From NCBI GenBank assembly GCA_019234035.1, contig JAFALX010000061.1, positions 1 through 11,262 of the forward strand: a stretch of DNA of 11,262 bases. Direction: 5' to 3'. Origin of the DNA: Candidatus Dormiibacterota bacterium. Its GTDB lineage: Bacteria; Chloroflexota; Dormibacteria; Aeolococcales; Aeolococcaceae. The notes beneath the pieces are model-generated. The model saw only the letters and a list, made by a program, of their open reading frames with translations. It was not told where the DNA came from and did not search any database. Made by a program: the position numbers and the translations under genes. Below, piece by piece: positions 1 to 6,986 of this stretch (within the stretch, counting starts at the first letter, position 1; every line of letters starts with the position of its first letter).

Positions 1-282
1 GTACGACTTCCCCAGCGGGTCGCTGCGCAGCGAGCGGGCGCCGCCGCCGTCGAGCGCCTGGTGCAGGACGAAGTTGAGGGCGCGAACGTTGGGCACCTCG
101 TAGCGCTCGACCTCACCCTTCACGAAGCGGCCGAAGAGCTTCTTCACGCGTTCGGGCGTGACCTCCCGCACGATGGCCGCGTACATCGCGTCCGTCGGTG
201 CGAACAGCGCGATGTTGGCGAGGTCGGCCTTGTCGCCGCTGCGCGTCTGCGCCACGTCCGCGAGACGGATCCGCGTGCTCAT
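1..282 (-). CDS. AtuA-like small protein (ferredoxin-fold partner of DUF1446), 3' end cut by window edge
   Basis: The 94 visible codons start MSTRIRLADVAQTRSGDKAD and continue through a segment containing NIALFAP and VRALNFVLHQALDGGG to LGKSY at the edge. This is the pattern of the small AtuA-like protein that accompanies, or is fused to the C-terminus of, DUF1446/AtuA proteins. Such proteins are about 100-110 residues, so only the last few codons should be missing. Its ATG (282-280) lies inside the stop of the upstream large AtuA gene (ATGA, 4-bp overlap), so the two are probably translationally coupled and work as one complex. AtuA proteins are linked by genetics to acyclic terpene or branched acyl-CoA catabolism, but their biochemical reaction is not established. 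I infer a partner role and see no catalytic motif in this piece. Confidence 0.85.
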   Translation of the reverse strand, partial: MSTRIRLADVAQTRSGDKADLANIALFAPTDAMYAAIVREVTPERVKKLFGRFVKGEVERYEVPNVRALNFVLHQALDGGGARSLRSDPLGKSY

Positions 283-1649
283 GCCTCGTCTCCCGCAGCG
301 TGCACGTCGACGTGCACCCCCGCCTCGACGGTGTCGCGTGGCACGCGTGCGGGCCACACGCCGAGCAGCGCCCGCGATCCACTCGGGCCCGCAGCGCCGC
401 CGATGAACGGTGGACCGTTGAGCGCAAGCGGCATCGCCGCTCTGGGAAAGCGTGCGGCCTCCTCCTCGGTGGCGAAGCGCGCCGCGACGCGCAGCAGCAC
501 CTCGTTCGCGTCCTGATGCGGTGCGGCGTCACCGTGCAGGCTGTCGATGCCGATGACCTCGGTGACCATCTCCAGCGGCTCGAGGCCGGCCCGCTGCGCG
601 AGGCGCTCGATGAGCTCGGCCGAGCGCCGCGCCTTTGGCTCCGCGTCTGGCCACGAGTAGCCGATCATCGCGGTCCCCATCCAGCCATCGAGGTAGCCGG
701 CGATCACCTTGAGCGTGTCCGGGCGCTGCGTGCCGTGCACACCGCTCACGCGCACGACGTCCGCCGCGACCTCCTCGAGGTGCACCGACGTGAAGTCGGC
801 GACCACGTCGGGGTTCATGTAGCGGCGCGGGTCGAGCACCTCGTACAGCAGCTGCTCCTTCACCGTGTCGACGCTCACCCGGCCCCCCGTGCCGCGCGGC
901 TTGGTGAGCAGTGCTGTGCCGTCGTCGTTCATCTCGCACACGGGGTACCCGACGCGATCGAGGCCGGCGATGTTCCACCAGTCACCGCTGAAGTTGCCCC
1001 CCGTGGCCTGACCGCTGCACTCCATCAGATGGCCGAGCACGACACCGGCCGCCAGCCGATCCCAGTCGTCGAACGCCCAGCCGAGCTCGTGCACCATCGG
1101 CGCGACGAACAGTGATGCGTCGGCGACGCGTCCGGTGACGACGACCTCCGCGCCGCGCTGCAGCGCCTCGACGATCGGTGCTGCGCCGAGATACACAACC
1201 GCGAAGACGATGCGTGCACGCACCGAGGCGAGATCGTCGCCCGTGTCCATGTTGCGCAGGTCGACACCGGCGGCGATGAGCTCGTCCACTCGCATGCTGA
1301 GGTCGTCGCCAGTAACGCTCGCGACGCGGAGGTCGGTCATGCCGAGATCGCGCGCAGCGCTGCGCACGGCCTCCGCTGCGCCCGCGGGGTTCATGCCGCC
1401 CGCGTTGGTGATGAGGCGGATGCCCATCGCGTGCGTGATCGGCAGCAGACGCCGCATGAACCCGGGCAGGTCGCGCGTGTACCCGCCCTCCGGATTGCGC
1501 ATGCGGTCCTTCTGCAGGATCGCCATCGTCAGCTCGGCGAGCGCGTCGAAGCAGATGTAGCGCACGTCACCGGACGTGGCGACGTCGACCGCACCGTCCG
1601 GCGTGTCGCCGTAGAAGCCCTGGCCTGCACCGATGCGGATGCTCGTCAC
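279..1649 (-). CDS. AtuA family protein (DUF1446), acyclic terpene utilisation type
   Basis: The protein has 456 residues, the usual size for stand-alone DUF1446 proteins. Family features are the N-terminal GAGQGFYGD (residues 7-15), the conserved NAGGMNP (82-88), and later blocks such as VVTGRVADASLF and the CSGQATGGNFSGDWW stretch. The start is GTG at 1649-1647, preceded by AAGGTG (1660-1655) at 5-nt spacing. The family is named for Pseudomonas AtuA in the citronellol/geraniol pathway. In actinobacteria its members often lie beside acyl-CoA carboxylase and dehydrogenase genes, but none is visible here and the neighbour downstream of the small subunit is outside the window. The exact reaction is unknown. 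A role in branched or terpenoid acyl-CoA breakdown is inference from the family. It overlaps the small AtuA-like gene by 4 bp and is divergent from the GerW-like gene. Confidence 0.9.
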   Translation of the reverse strand: MTSIRIGAGQGFYGDTPDGAVDVATSGDVRYICFDALAELTMAILQKDRMRNPEGGYTRDLPGFMRRLLPITHAMGIRLITNAGGMNPAGAAEAVRSAARDLGMTDLRVASVTGDDLSMRVDELIAAGVDLRNMDTGDDLASVRARIVFAVVYLGAAPIVEALQRGAEVVVTGRVADASLFVAPMVHELGWAFDDWDRLAAGVVLGHLMECSGQATGGNFSGDWWNIAGLDRVGYPVCEMNDDGTALLTKPRGTGGRVSVDTVKEQLLYEVLDPRRYMNPDVVADFTSVHLEEVAADVVRVSGVHGTQRPDTLKVIAGYLDGWMGTAMIGYSWPDAEPKARRSAELIERLAQRAGLEPLEMVTEVIGIDSLHGDAAPHQDANEVLLRVAARFATEEEAARFPRAAMPLALNGPPFIGGAAGPSGSRALLGVWPARVPRDTVEAGVHVDVHAAGDEA

Positions 1650-1782
1650 CGCAACACCTTAGCGCTGTGTGGCGCCGGCGCCGTGTGACGTTCAGCACTG
1701 GCACACGGCCCCGTCAGCGGCCTAGCCTATGGCGGACGGCAGACGCCGTCGCGTCTGCGTGGCCAGTGTTGGAGGCAGGAAC
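1650..1782. promoter_or_regulatory. Divergent intergenic region between AtuA and GerW-like genes
   Basis: These 133 bases separate two divergent starts, so both promoters should lie here. A perfect 6-bp hairpin, GACGGC-agac-GCCGTC (1735-1750), sits in the presumed leader of the plus-strand gene. GGCGCCGGCGCC occurs near 1671-1682. TAGCCT (about 1722-1727) is a weak -10-like hexamer with no clear -35 partner. I do not see a convincing operator. Confidence 0.35.
1771..1775 (+). promoter_or_regulatory. Ribosome binding site GGAGG that fixes the GerW-like start
   Basis: GGAGG lies 7 bases before the ATG at 1783. An earlier in-frame ATG at 1729 has no such site and would add 18 Arg-rich residues that do not resemble the family. 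The site therefore decides for 1783. Confidence 0.75.
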
Positions 1783-2184
1783 ATGGACGCAATGGCTGTG
1801 CTCGCGGGAGCGAGGGACGTCATCACCACACAGCGCGTCATCGGCGAGCCGTATGAGAAGAACGGGGTGACCGTGATCCCGGTCGTCTCGGCCAGCGGCG
1901 GCGGCGGCGGTGGCGAGGGAACCGGCAGCGACGGCAAGGGCACCGGCGGTGGGCTCGGCCTGAGCGTGAAGCCGCTCGGCGCCTTCGTGATCAGGGGTGA
2001 CGATGTGCGCTGGCTCCCCGCGGTCGACGTCACGCGCGTCGTTATCGGTGGACAGCTGCTCACTGTGATCGCGCTCCTCGCGATCCGCAGCATCGTGCGC
2101 AGCCGTACCAGGCGCGTGCTGCTCCGCGAGAAGATTCGCGGCCACGCCGCGCGGCAGCGGGCGAAGGCGGAGCGAAAGAGCTAG
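1783..2184 (+). CDS. GerW/YtfJ family spore-germination-like protein
   Basis: The protein has 133 residues. The N-terminus MDAMAVLAGARDVITTQRVIGEPYEKNGVTVIPV matches the start of the YtfJ/GerW family: a short helix, then a 'VIGEP...G.TVIPV' strand. It is followed by a Gly-rich loop (residues 37-58), then GLSVKPLGAFVIRGDDVRWLPAVD, a second family hallmark. One membrane helix follows at about 85-105, and the tail is very basic (Arg/Lys, 106-133), so the N-terminal domain probably faces outward or the basic tail stays in the cytoplasm. In Bacillus subtilis GerW is needed for germination. Actinobacterial homologues are widespread also in lineages not known to make endospores, and their role there is unknown. 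Its stop shares the palindrome CTAG (2181-2184) with the stop of the convergent metalloprotease gene. Confidence 0.82.
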   Translation: MDAMAVLAGARDVITTQRVIGEPYEKNGVTVIPVVSASGGGGGGEGTGSDGKGTGGGLGLSVKPLGAFVIRGDDVRWLPAVDVTRVVIGGQLLTVIALLAIRSIVRSRTRRVLLREKIRGHAARQRAKAERKS

Positions 2185-3335
2185 GACGCGGTCGCGGGCG
2201 TCCGCCCGACGCGCGCCAGCCAGCTCGACGGGTTCTTCAGCTCGGCCATCGTCGGCATCATCTCGGCGCTCTCCCACACGCGGTTGAGCGTCGCGAGGTC
2301 CGACTGCTTCACCACGGCATCGCAGAACTGCTCGCCGATCTCGTACTGACGCATCTTCAGCTCCAGTCCGGTGAGCGCCATCACGAGGCGCTCCAGCAGC
2401 GTGCGCTGTTCGCGGCGGCGGTGCATCGCCGCCTCGAGATCGTCGTGCCGCGCGAGATGGCGCTTGCCGACCGTGTGCATGACGAAGTTGCTGTATCCCT
2501 CGAGCACGCTCATCACGGCCTGCACCTTTGACACCGTGCGCATCTGCGTGCGCACGGTCTGCGGCAGCCGCTTCAGCATCTCCTGCGAATCGAGAAACCG
2601 CGAGCCGTCGGCGGTGAGGCTCTCGGTCAGGAGGCCGCGCGTGATGCCGACGATGTGCTCGCGCAACCATGGATGCTGGCTGAACTGCCATGCATGCGTG
2701 AGCTCGTGCAGGATGAGCCAGCGCCGCAGCGCCTCACCGGGCACGTTCTGCTCGCGCTGGATGGCCATGATGTTGGGCTCGACGAGGTACAGCGCGGGCT
2801 GCGCGGTGGCGAGCTCGCTGTCCGGCGGCGCGAGCGACAGCACCGGGTCGTACTGGCCCAGCACGCGGCGGGCCATCAGGCCCATGAGCTCGCCGATGTA
2901 GCGGTCCATCAGCCGGCGGCCGAAGTTTGTTGCGATCGAGTCCGGCATCGTGGCCCGCAGCTTCTCGACGGGATCGAGCAGCCGGCGAACGATGGCGATG
3001 TTGACGTCGATGAACCCGCGACGATCCAGCGCGACGAACCGCGGCGGTTCGAACGGCATGTCGTTGCAGACCTCGCCGAGCAGCGGCGCGAGGTCCTCGG
3101 CCATCCCGGTGTAGAGCGCGCCGAGGCGGCCCGCCTCGTCGCTCGACAGGCCGCTGCCGAGCCGTTCCCCGCTGCGCTCGACGGCTGTCTGACGAACGAT
3201 CTCCCAGTCGATCAGCTGGCGTTCGCTCGCTGTGGCCTGCGGGCGGAGCAGGGCGCGGGCCGAAAGCACGACGCCGACACCCGCGGCGCTGGCCGCGAGT
3301 ACGCGCGCAACGGTCTCACGCGAGGGCTGAGGCAT
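2181..3335 (-). CDS. Zinc-dependent metalloprotease, DUF2342 / 'F420 biosynthesis-associated' type
   Basis: The 384-residue protein carries a zincin motif HELTH at residues 210-214 within WLILHELTHAWQF. H210 and H214 would bind zinc and E211 would be the catalytic base. A downstream SVLEGYSNFVMHTVG block (276-290) offers E279 as a likely third ligand, as in the DUF2342 family. Residues 11-31 are hydrophobic (RVLAASAAGVGVVLSARALL) and could be a membrane anchor or a buried helix. No clear signal cleavage site is seen. Members are mostly actinobacterial, and some are annotated as associated with coenzyme F420 biosynthesis by gene neighbourhood. The substrate is unknown and no F420 gene is in this window. 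The ATG at 3335 gives the family-like MPQPSRETVARV start. It follows the DUF4242 gene by 46 bases on the same strand and may be co-transcribed with it. Confidence 0.85.
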   Translation of the reverse strand: MPQPSRETVARVLAASAAGVGVVLSARALLRPQATASERQLIDWEIVRQTAVERSGERLGSGLSSDEAGRLGALYTGMAEDLAPLLGEVCNDMPFEPPRFVALDRRGFIDVNIAIVRRLLDPVEKLRATMPDSIATNFGRRLMDRYIGELMGLMARRVLGQYDPVLSLAPPDSELATAQPALYLVEPNIMAIQREQNVPGEALRRWLILHELTHAWQFSQHPWLREHIVGITRGLLTESLTADGSRFLDSQEMLKRLPQTVRTQMRTVSKVQAVMSVLEGYSNFVMHTVGKRHLARHDDLEAAMHRRREQRTLLERLVMALTGLELKMRQYEIGEQFCDAVVKQSDLATLNRVWESAEMMPTMAELKNPSSWLARVGRTPATAS

Positions 3336-3381
3336 GGCTCGATCATAGGCCGGGGCGGCGCGTTCCCGGCGTTCGGGGCTG

Positions 3382-3633
3382 CTAAATGCCCTCTTGCACC
3401 GTCGTGATGTCGTCGGGGATCAGCCCATGAGCTTCGCGGTGAGCGGCCTGCGCCGCCTCGCTGTTGGGTGCGTCCAGCAGGTAGTAGACCCTCGCGGAGT
3501 CCTCGGCAAACCAGCACTTCAGGAAGCGCACGCCGTGCTTCTTCTCCACGCCCGGATGCCGAGCGTTCGCGCCGGTCACGGCGTCTTTGACCGGCCCGTC
3601 CACCTTGGCGTGGTGGTCCATGAACAAGGGCAT
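3382..3633 (-). CDS. DUF4242 family small protein (SCO4226-like, nickel-binding)
   Basis: The protein has 83 residues: MPLFMDHHAKVDG at the N-terminus, then GVEKKHGVRFLKCWFAEDSARVYYLLDAPNSEAAQAAHREAHG and an acidic end. This matches DUF4242 in order and length: an 'MDxH' first strand, a central W-containing strand, a 'VYYLLDAP' strand and an 'A..AHREAHG' helix, in a ferredoxin-like dimeric fold. The characterised Streptomyces coelicolor member SCO4226 binds nickel. Candidate metal ligands visible here are the His pair H7-H8 and the later AHREAHG histidines, but I cannot assign them firmly. GGAGG at 3645-3641 lies 7 bases before the ATG at 3633 and supports this start. It precedes the metalloprotease on the same strand. 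Many homologues are only of unknown function. Confidence 0.85.
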   Translation of the reverse strand: MPLFMDHHAKVDGPVKDAVTGANARHPGVEKKHGVRFLKCWFAEDSARVYYLLDAPNSEAAQAAHREAHGLIPDDITTVQEGI

Positions 3634-3680
3634 CGTCCCACCTCCATCGAGCGTTGGCCGATTGTCGACCTCGGCGAATC

Positions 3681-3874
3681 ATGCGCCACCCCATCGGCTT
3701 TTGCCGGCCACACACGGCCACGCCGTTTACACGACGTCCTCGACCTGGGTCCTGGAGTCGACACAACTGGCGCAGACTGGGTCGTGGATGTTCGTCGCGC
3801 TCAACATTGGCGGCAGCGTCGTCGCCGGCTGGCTCGCGGTGCTCGCCGGTGCCGCGCTCGGACGGGTGGTGTGA
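3681..3874 (+). pseudogene. crcB: crcB remnant (fluoride channel Fluc/CrcB), truncated and frameshifted
   Basis: About 64 codons resemble the C-terminal half of CrcB, a fluoride channel normally of about 125 residues with four membrane helices. In one frame (codons from 3681) MRHPIGFCRPHTATPFT matches the conserved 'GFCGG.TTFSTF' loop in a degraded form. The match then jumps to another frame (codons from about 3731), reading TTSSTWVLESTQLAQTGSWM and a last hydrophobic helix (FVALNIGGSVVAGWLAVLAG) ending ALGRVV at the TGA 3872-3874. The Gly-Gly of the loop is replaced by Arg-Pro in the first frame. The first two helices are absent: upstream sequence (3634-3680) shows no CrcB-like reading, and beyond it lies the antisense DUF4242 gene. 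The piece cannot make a working channel, so I call it a decaying gene. The adjacent gene starts inside its stop (TGATG). Confidence 0.7.
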
Positions 3875-4356
3875 TGCGACACGCGATGGGTCACGTCGTC
3901 GAGGGAGCCACGACGATCGCGGCGCCTCCGGAAGCCGTGTACGCGGCGATCGCCGATGTCACGCGCATGGGCGAATGGAGTCCGGAGAACGCCGGCGCGA
4001 CGTGGCTGGGCGGCGCCACCGAGGCGAAGCCCGGCGCGAGGTTCACGGGACACAACAAGAACGGCCGCCACCACTGGTCGACGTCGTGTACGGTCGTGTC
4101 CGCAGATCGCGGCCGTGAGATCTCCTGGGAGGTGCGTTCGACATTCAGCCTCCCGGTATCGCTGTGGAAATACCAGTTCGCTCCCGATGGCAGCGGCGGC
4201 ACGCGGGTCACCGAGTCCGTCGAGGACCGCCGCGGCGTGCTGATCCGCACGTTCGCGCCGCTGGTCACCGGCGTCAACGACCGCCCGGCGCGCAACCGCG
4301 AAACGATCCAGTCGACGCTCGCGCAGCTGAAGCGCGCGCTGGAAGCAGGCTCCTGA
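3874..4356 (+). CDS. SRPBCC (START/Bet v1-like) superfamily protein
   Basis: The protein has 160 residues. VEGATTIAAPPEAVYAAIADVTRMGEWSPE (about 9-38) is the standard first strand and helices of the polyketide cyclase/dehydrase-type SRPBCC fold. KPGARFTGHNKNGRHHWSTSCTVVSADRGREISWEV gives the next strands, and a final long helix (about 135-158, ARNRETIQSTLAQLKRALEA) closes the hydrophobic pocket. Such proteins bind lipophilic ligands, and the ligand here cannot be told from sequence. The ATG at 3874 overlaps the TGA of the crcB remnant. A second ATG at 3886 (MGHVVEG) is an equally good start on family grounds. No strong ribosome site precedes either, consistent with an origin as a translationally coupled downstream gene. 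Its TGA directly abuts the convergent stop of the secreted-protein gene. Confidence 0.85.
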   Translation: MRHAMGHVVEGATTIAAPPEAVYAAIADVTRMGEWSPENAGATWLGGATEAKPGARFTGHNKNGRHHWSTSCTVVSADRGREISWEVRSTFSLPVSLWKYQFAPDGSGGTRVTESVEDRRGVLIRTFAPLVTGVNDRPARNRETIQSTLAQLKRALEAGS

Positions 4357-4896
4357 CTAGTACGAGAGCGTCACCGACCCGGTGATGCTCGCTTCGATGG
4401 TCTGCGTGCCGAAGCGGTAGTGGGTCAGCGTGATCGACATCGTGCCGCCGCTGATGTTGCCGCCGGTGAGGGGCCCGGCGATGCTGAACACCTGCGTGTT
4501 GCCGCCCCACCACGTGCTCGTCGTCCGCACCAGCGTGATGCTGCCGTTGCCGGGTCCGAACTGTCCGTGCAACGAGACGCCCGAGAAGCCGGCGATGCCG
4601 CTGATGTTGAACGAGCCCCCCGGCAGCAGCGGCACCGACTGGCCGATCGACGACGGGATGTTCCCGTGACACGCGCCCGTCGACCAGCTGCCGTTGATCG
4701 AACCGGTGGCGCCGCCCGCGAACGGGCTCAGCACCAGATTGGCTCCAGACGGACACTCGCTGCTCGCCGCCGGAACGCCCGTCTCGACCCCGGCGAGTCT
4801 CTCACTCGCGGCGCTGCTGGCGCCGGCGAGGACCGGCGTCAGCGCGGCGAATGCCGCCGCCATCGCGGCGGCAGCCACAAATCGCACTCGGTGCAT
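4357..4896 (-). CDS. Secreted beta-rich protein of unknown family, last gene of the export operon
   Basis: The protein has 179 residues. The N-terminus MHRVRFVAAAAMAAAFAALTPVLAGASSAA is a classical Sec signal peptide: a short basic start, an Ala-rich core, and likely cleavage around residues 25-30. The mature part is rich in Gly, Ser, Thr and alternating hydrophobics (for example GSITLVRTTSTWWGGNTQVFSIAG and GGTMSITLTHY...TIEASITGSVTLSY), suggesting a beta-sandwich or barrel. It has only two cysteines, C48 and C76, which could form one disulfide. I do not recognise a named family. The gene lies 59 bases downstream of the MacB-like gene, on the same strand, with its own GGAGG, so it is probably the fourth gene of that operon and may be a substrate or accessory protein of the transporter. 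That link is inference from position only. Confidence 0.72.
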   Translation of the reverse strand: MHRVRFVAAAAMAAAFAALTPVLAGASSAASERLAGVETGVPAASSECPSGANLVLSPFAGGATGSINGSWSTGACHGNIPSSIGQSVPLLPGGSFNISGIAGFSGVSLHGQFGPGNGSITLVRTTSTWWGGNTQVFSIAGPLTGGNISGGTMSITLTHYRFGTQTIEASITGSVTLSY

Positions 4897-4903
4897 ACGT
4901 CGA

Positions 4904-4908
4904 CCTCC
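4904..4908 (-). promoter_or_regulatory. Ribosome binding site GGAGG that fixes the secreted-protein start
   Basis: GGAGG (read on the minus strand) lies 7 bases before the ATG at 4896. The frame stays open upstream to 5064, inside the MacB-like gene, but only the 4896 start places a signal peptide at the N-terminus. Confidence 0.75.
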
Positions 4909-4955
4909 AAACCGTCTGGGACGCGACCTCGGCGGCGCGATTGTAGGCCTCTCGA

Positions 4956-6986
4956 TCACACACCGCGCAACGCCTCCGTCGGCGAGAGCCGCGCCGCACG
5001 AATCGCGGGCCAGAGTCCCGCACCGGCGCCGATGGCGATGGCCGCGGCCATGCCCCCCGCCCACGCGACGGGGGGTACGACGACACTCCAGCCCCGCGTT
5101 GAGGCGTACACCGCCGTCGCGATAGCGCCGCAGGCGACACCGGCCGCTCCGCCGAACAGCGCGAGCAGGATCGCCTCACCGAGGAACTGCGCACGGATGT
5201 TGCCCTTCGTGGCGCCCAGTGAGCGGCGCAGCCCGATCTCCGAGCGGCGTTCGAGCACCGAGATCACCATGATGTTGGCCACGCCCACGGCGCCGACGAG
5301 CAGCGCCACCGCGCCGAGCCCGAGGAACAGACCGTTGAATGCGTTCTGCGCCGCGGCGCGTGCGACCAGCGCGGACGAAGGCTGGCTCACGTTCACCTCG
5401 TTGGGCGCCTCAGGGTTCGCCGTCGCGGCGAGCACGGCATGCACCGCGTCGACCTGGTTGGTCGCTGCACGCACGTAGATCGTTGACGGGTGACCGTCGA
5501 AGTTCAGGTATGTCTTCGCCGCGGGAAAGCCGACAAGGATCGTCGTGTCGAGCTCCGGCGCCAGCGCGGACGGATTGAGGATGCCGGTCACGTAGAACCA
5601 CATGCCGTCGACCCAGATGCGCTCCCCGGGAAACACTCGATCGATGCCGAGCCGCTGCGCTGCCGACGCACCGAGCACTGCGACCGGCTCGGTTGCGGTC
5701 GAGCTGTTCAAAAACCTGCCGTGCGCGAGGGTCGTGCCGGTGTCCGCCAGCAGGCCCGTGCTCGACGCGAGAATGCTGATGTCGTTGGTGTTGAACTTCG
5801 GCACGAGCGGGCTGCGGTAGACGTTCCCGGTCGCCGCCCCGGTGTACTGCACCTGCTGTACCGGTCCGATTCGCGAGATCATGCCTGGCGCCGAAGTGTT
5901 CAGCTCGGCCGTGTGGCCGAGGAACGTCTGCCCGTTGGTGACGCTGAGCAGATTGGTGCCGAGCTGGTCGATCTCGCTGAGCAGTCCCTGCTGCGACGAC
6001 GAGGACAGGCCGAGGACCGCGACGATGGCGGCCACGCCGATGGCGATGCCGAGCGCGGAGAGCGACGCGCGCAAACGTCGTGTTCGCAAGCCGACACTCG
6101 CCACGCCGGCGAGGTCCGAGAGTCGCAAACGCTTGCGCACCGGCGGACCCGGGGGGCCCGCCGGCGCTGTAAGGGGAGGGTGATGCAGTGGTGGTGACGC
6201 CGCAGGCGCAGAATCGGCCACGATCCGCCCATCGCGTATCTCGACCTGTCTCGGAAAGTGCGATGCGAGGTCGCGATCGTGCGTGATGACGACGATGGTT
6301 GCGCCTTCGCGATTCAGCTCGGTGAGCAGATCGACGATGGCGTTGCCTGACTTCGTGTCGAGGTTGCCGGTGGGCTCGTCCGCCAGCAGGATGGCCGGCC
6401 GGCCGACGAGCGCCCGCGCGATGGCGACGCGCTGACGCTCGCCGCCCGAGAGCTGCGTCGGCAGAAAGGTGATGCGGTCCTTCAGCCCCACACGGGTGAG
6501 CGCCTCGGCGGCTTTGCGCCGCCTCGTGCGGCCGTCCACGCCGGTATACAGCAGACCGTCGGCAACGTTCTCGAGGGCGCTGGCGTGCTCCGAGAGAAAG
6601 AACTGCTGGAAGACGAATCCGATGCGCGAGGAGCGCACGGCGGCAAGCTGCGAATCCGACATGCCACCGACGTCCTCGCCGGTGATCCGCACGCTGCCCG
6701 TGCTCGGCAGGTCGAGCGTGCCCATCAGGTGCAGCAACGTCGACTTGCCCGAGCCCGACGGGCCGATGATGGCCACGAGCTCGCCCCGTCGTACCGTGAG
6801 GTCGACGCCGCGCAAGGCGGCGACCGGGGGCTCCTCGTCGTACGTCTTGGTGACGTCGTGAAGCTCGATGACGGGCGGTCGTTGCTCGTCGCGCTGCAGG
6901 GCCGCGCGCTCACCGTCCACCGCGCCGGCGCTCGTGCCTGCGAGCGACGTCTCTGCACCCAGATCGACGGGCGCCTGCGTGCTCAT
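4956..6986 (-). CDS. MacB-type ABC transporter, fused ATPase and permease
   Basis: The 676-residue protein has an N-terminal ATPase: Walker A GPSGSGKST (75-83), Q-loop Q127, signature LSGGERQ (179-185), Walker B ILLADEP (199-205) and H-loop H236, of the LolD/MacB class. A Pro-rich linker (about 258-284) leads to the permease: first membrane helix at about 308-328, a large extracytoplasmic MacB-PCD-like domain (about 330-545), then an FtsX-like block with helices at about 551-578, 600-628 and 640-663. The ERRSEIGLRRSLGAT stretch (579-593) is the conserved coupling region. MacB-type proteins act as mechanotransducers, using ATP in the cytoplasm to drive extracytoplasmic work with an adaptor. 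The ATG at 6986 overlaps the stop of the adaptor gene (ATGA), implying coupled synthesis. The first 37 residues are an unconserved polar extension. The substrate could be a peptide, lipid or antibiotic and is unknown. Confidence 0.93.
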   Translation of the reverse strand: MSTQAPVDLGAETSLAGTSAGAVDGERAALQRDEQRPPVIELHDVTKTYDEEPPVAALRGVDLTVRRGELVAIIGPSGSGKSTLLHLMGTLDLPSTGSVRITGEDVGGMSDSQLAAVRSSRIGFVFQQFFLSEHASALENVADGLLYTGVDGRTRRRKAAEALTRVGLKDRITFLPTQLSGGERQRVAIARALVGRPAILLADEPTGNLDTKSGNAIVDLLTELNREGATIVVITHDRDLASHFPRQVEIRDGRIVADSAPAASPPLHHPPLTAPAGPPGPPVRKRLRLSDLAGVASVGLRTRRLRASLSALGIAIGVAAIVAVLGLSSSSQQGLLSEIDQLGTNLLSVTNGQTFLGHTAELNTSAPGMISRIGPVQQVQYTGAATGNVYRSPLVPKFNTNDISILASSTGLLADTGTTLAHGRFLNSSTATEPVAVLGASAAQRLGIDRVFPGERIWVDGMWFYVTGILNPSALAPELDTTILVGFPAAKTYLNFDGHPSTIYVRAATNQVDAVHAVLAATANPEAPNEVNVSQPSSALVARAAAQNAFNGLFLGLGAVALLVGAVGVANIMVISVLERRSEIGLRRSLGATKGNIRAQFLGEAILLALFGGAAGVACGAIATAVYASTRGWSVVVPPVAWAGGMAAAIAIGAGAGLWPAIRAARLSPTEALRGV

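Noticed and set aside
198..1115. Long plus-strand open frame opposite the AtuA gene
   Set aside because: Arg/Ala/His-rich antisense reading typical of high-GC DNA. The minus strand has a clear DUF1446 protein over the same bases.
1671..1682. GGCGCCGGCGCC palindrome upstream of AtuA
   Set aside because: Short GC palindromes are expected by chance in DNA of this composition, and I see no second site or matching regulator.
1714..2691. Long minus-strand open frame across the GerW-like gene and part of the metalloprotease
   Set aside because: Composition is Arg/Ala/His-rich with no motif, and it runs antisense to or out of frame with two recognised genes.
2655..3407. Plus-strand open frame opposite the metalloprotease
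   Set aside because: Antisense shadow. The HELTH-containing minus-strand protein explains the region.
4420..5478. Plus-strand open frame of 352 codons opposite the secreted protein and MacB-like gene
   Set aside because: Low-complexity Arg/Ala/Thr/Ser translation with no family features and no plausible start context. The minus-strand genes are well supported.
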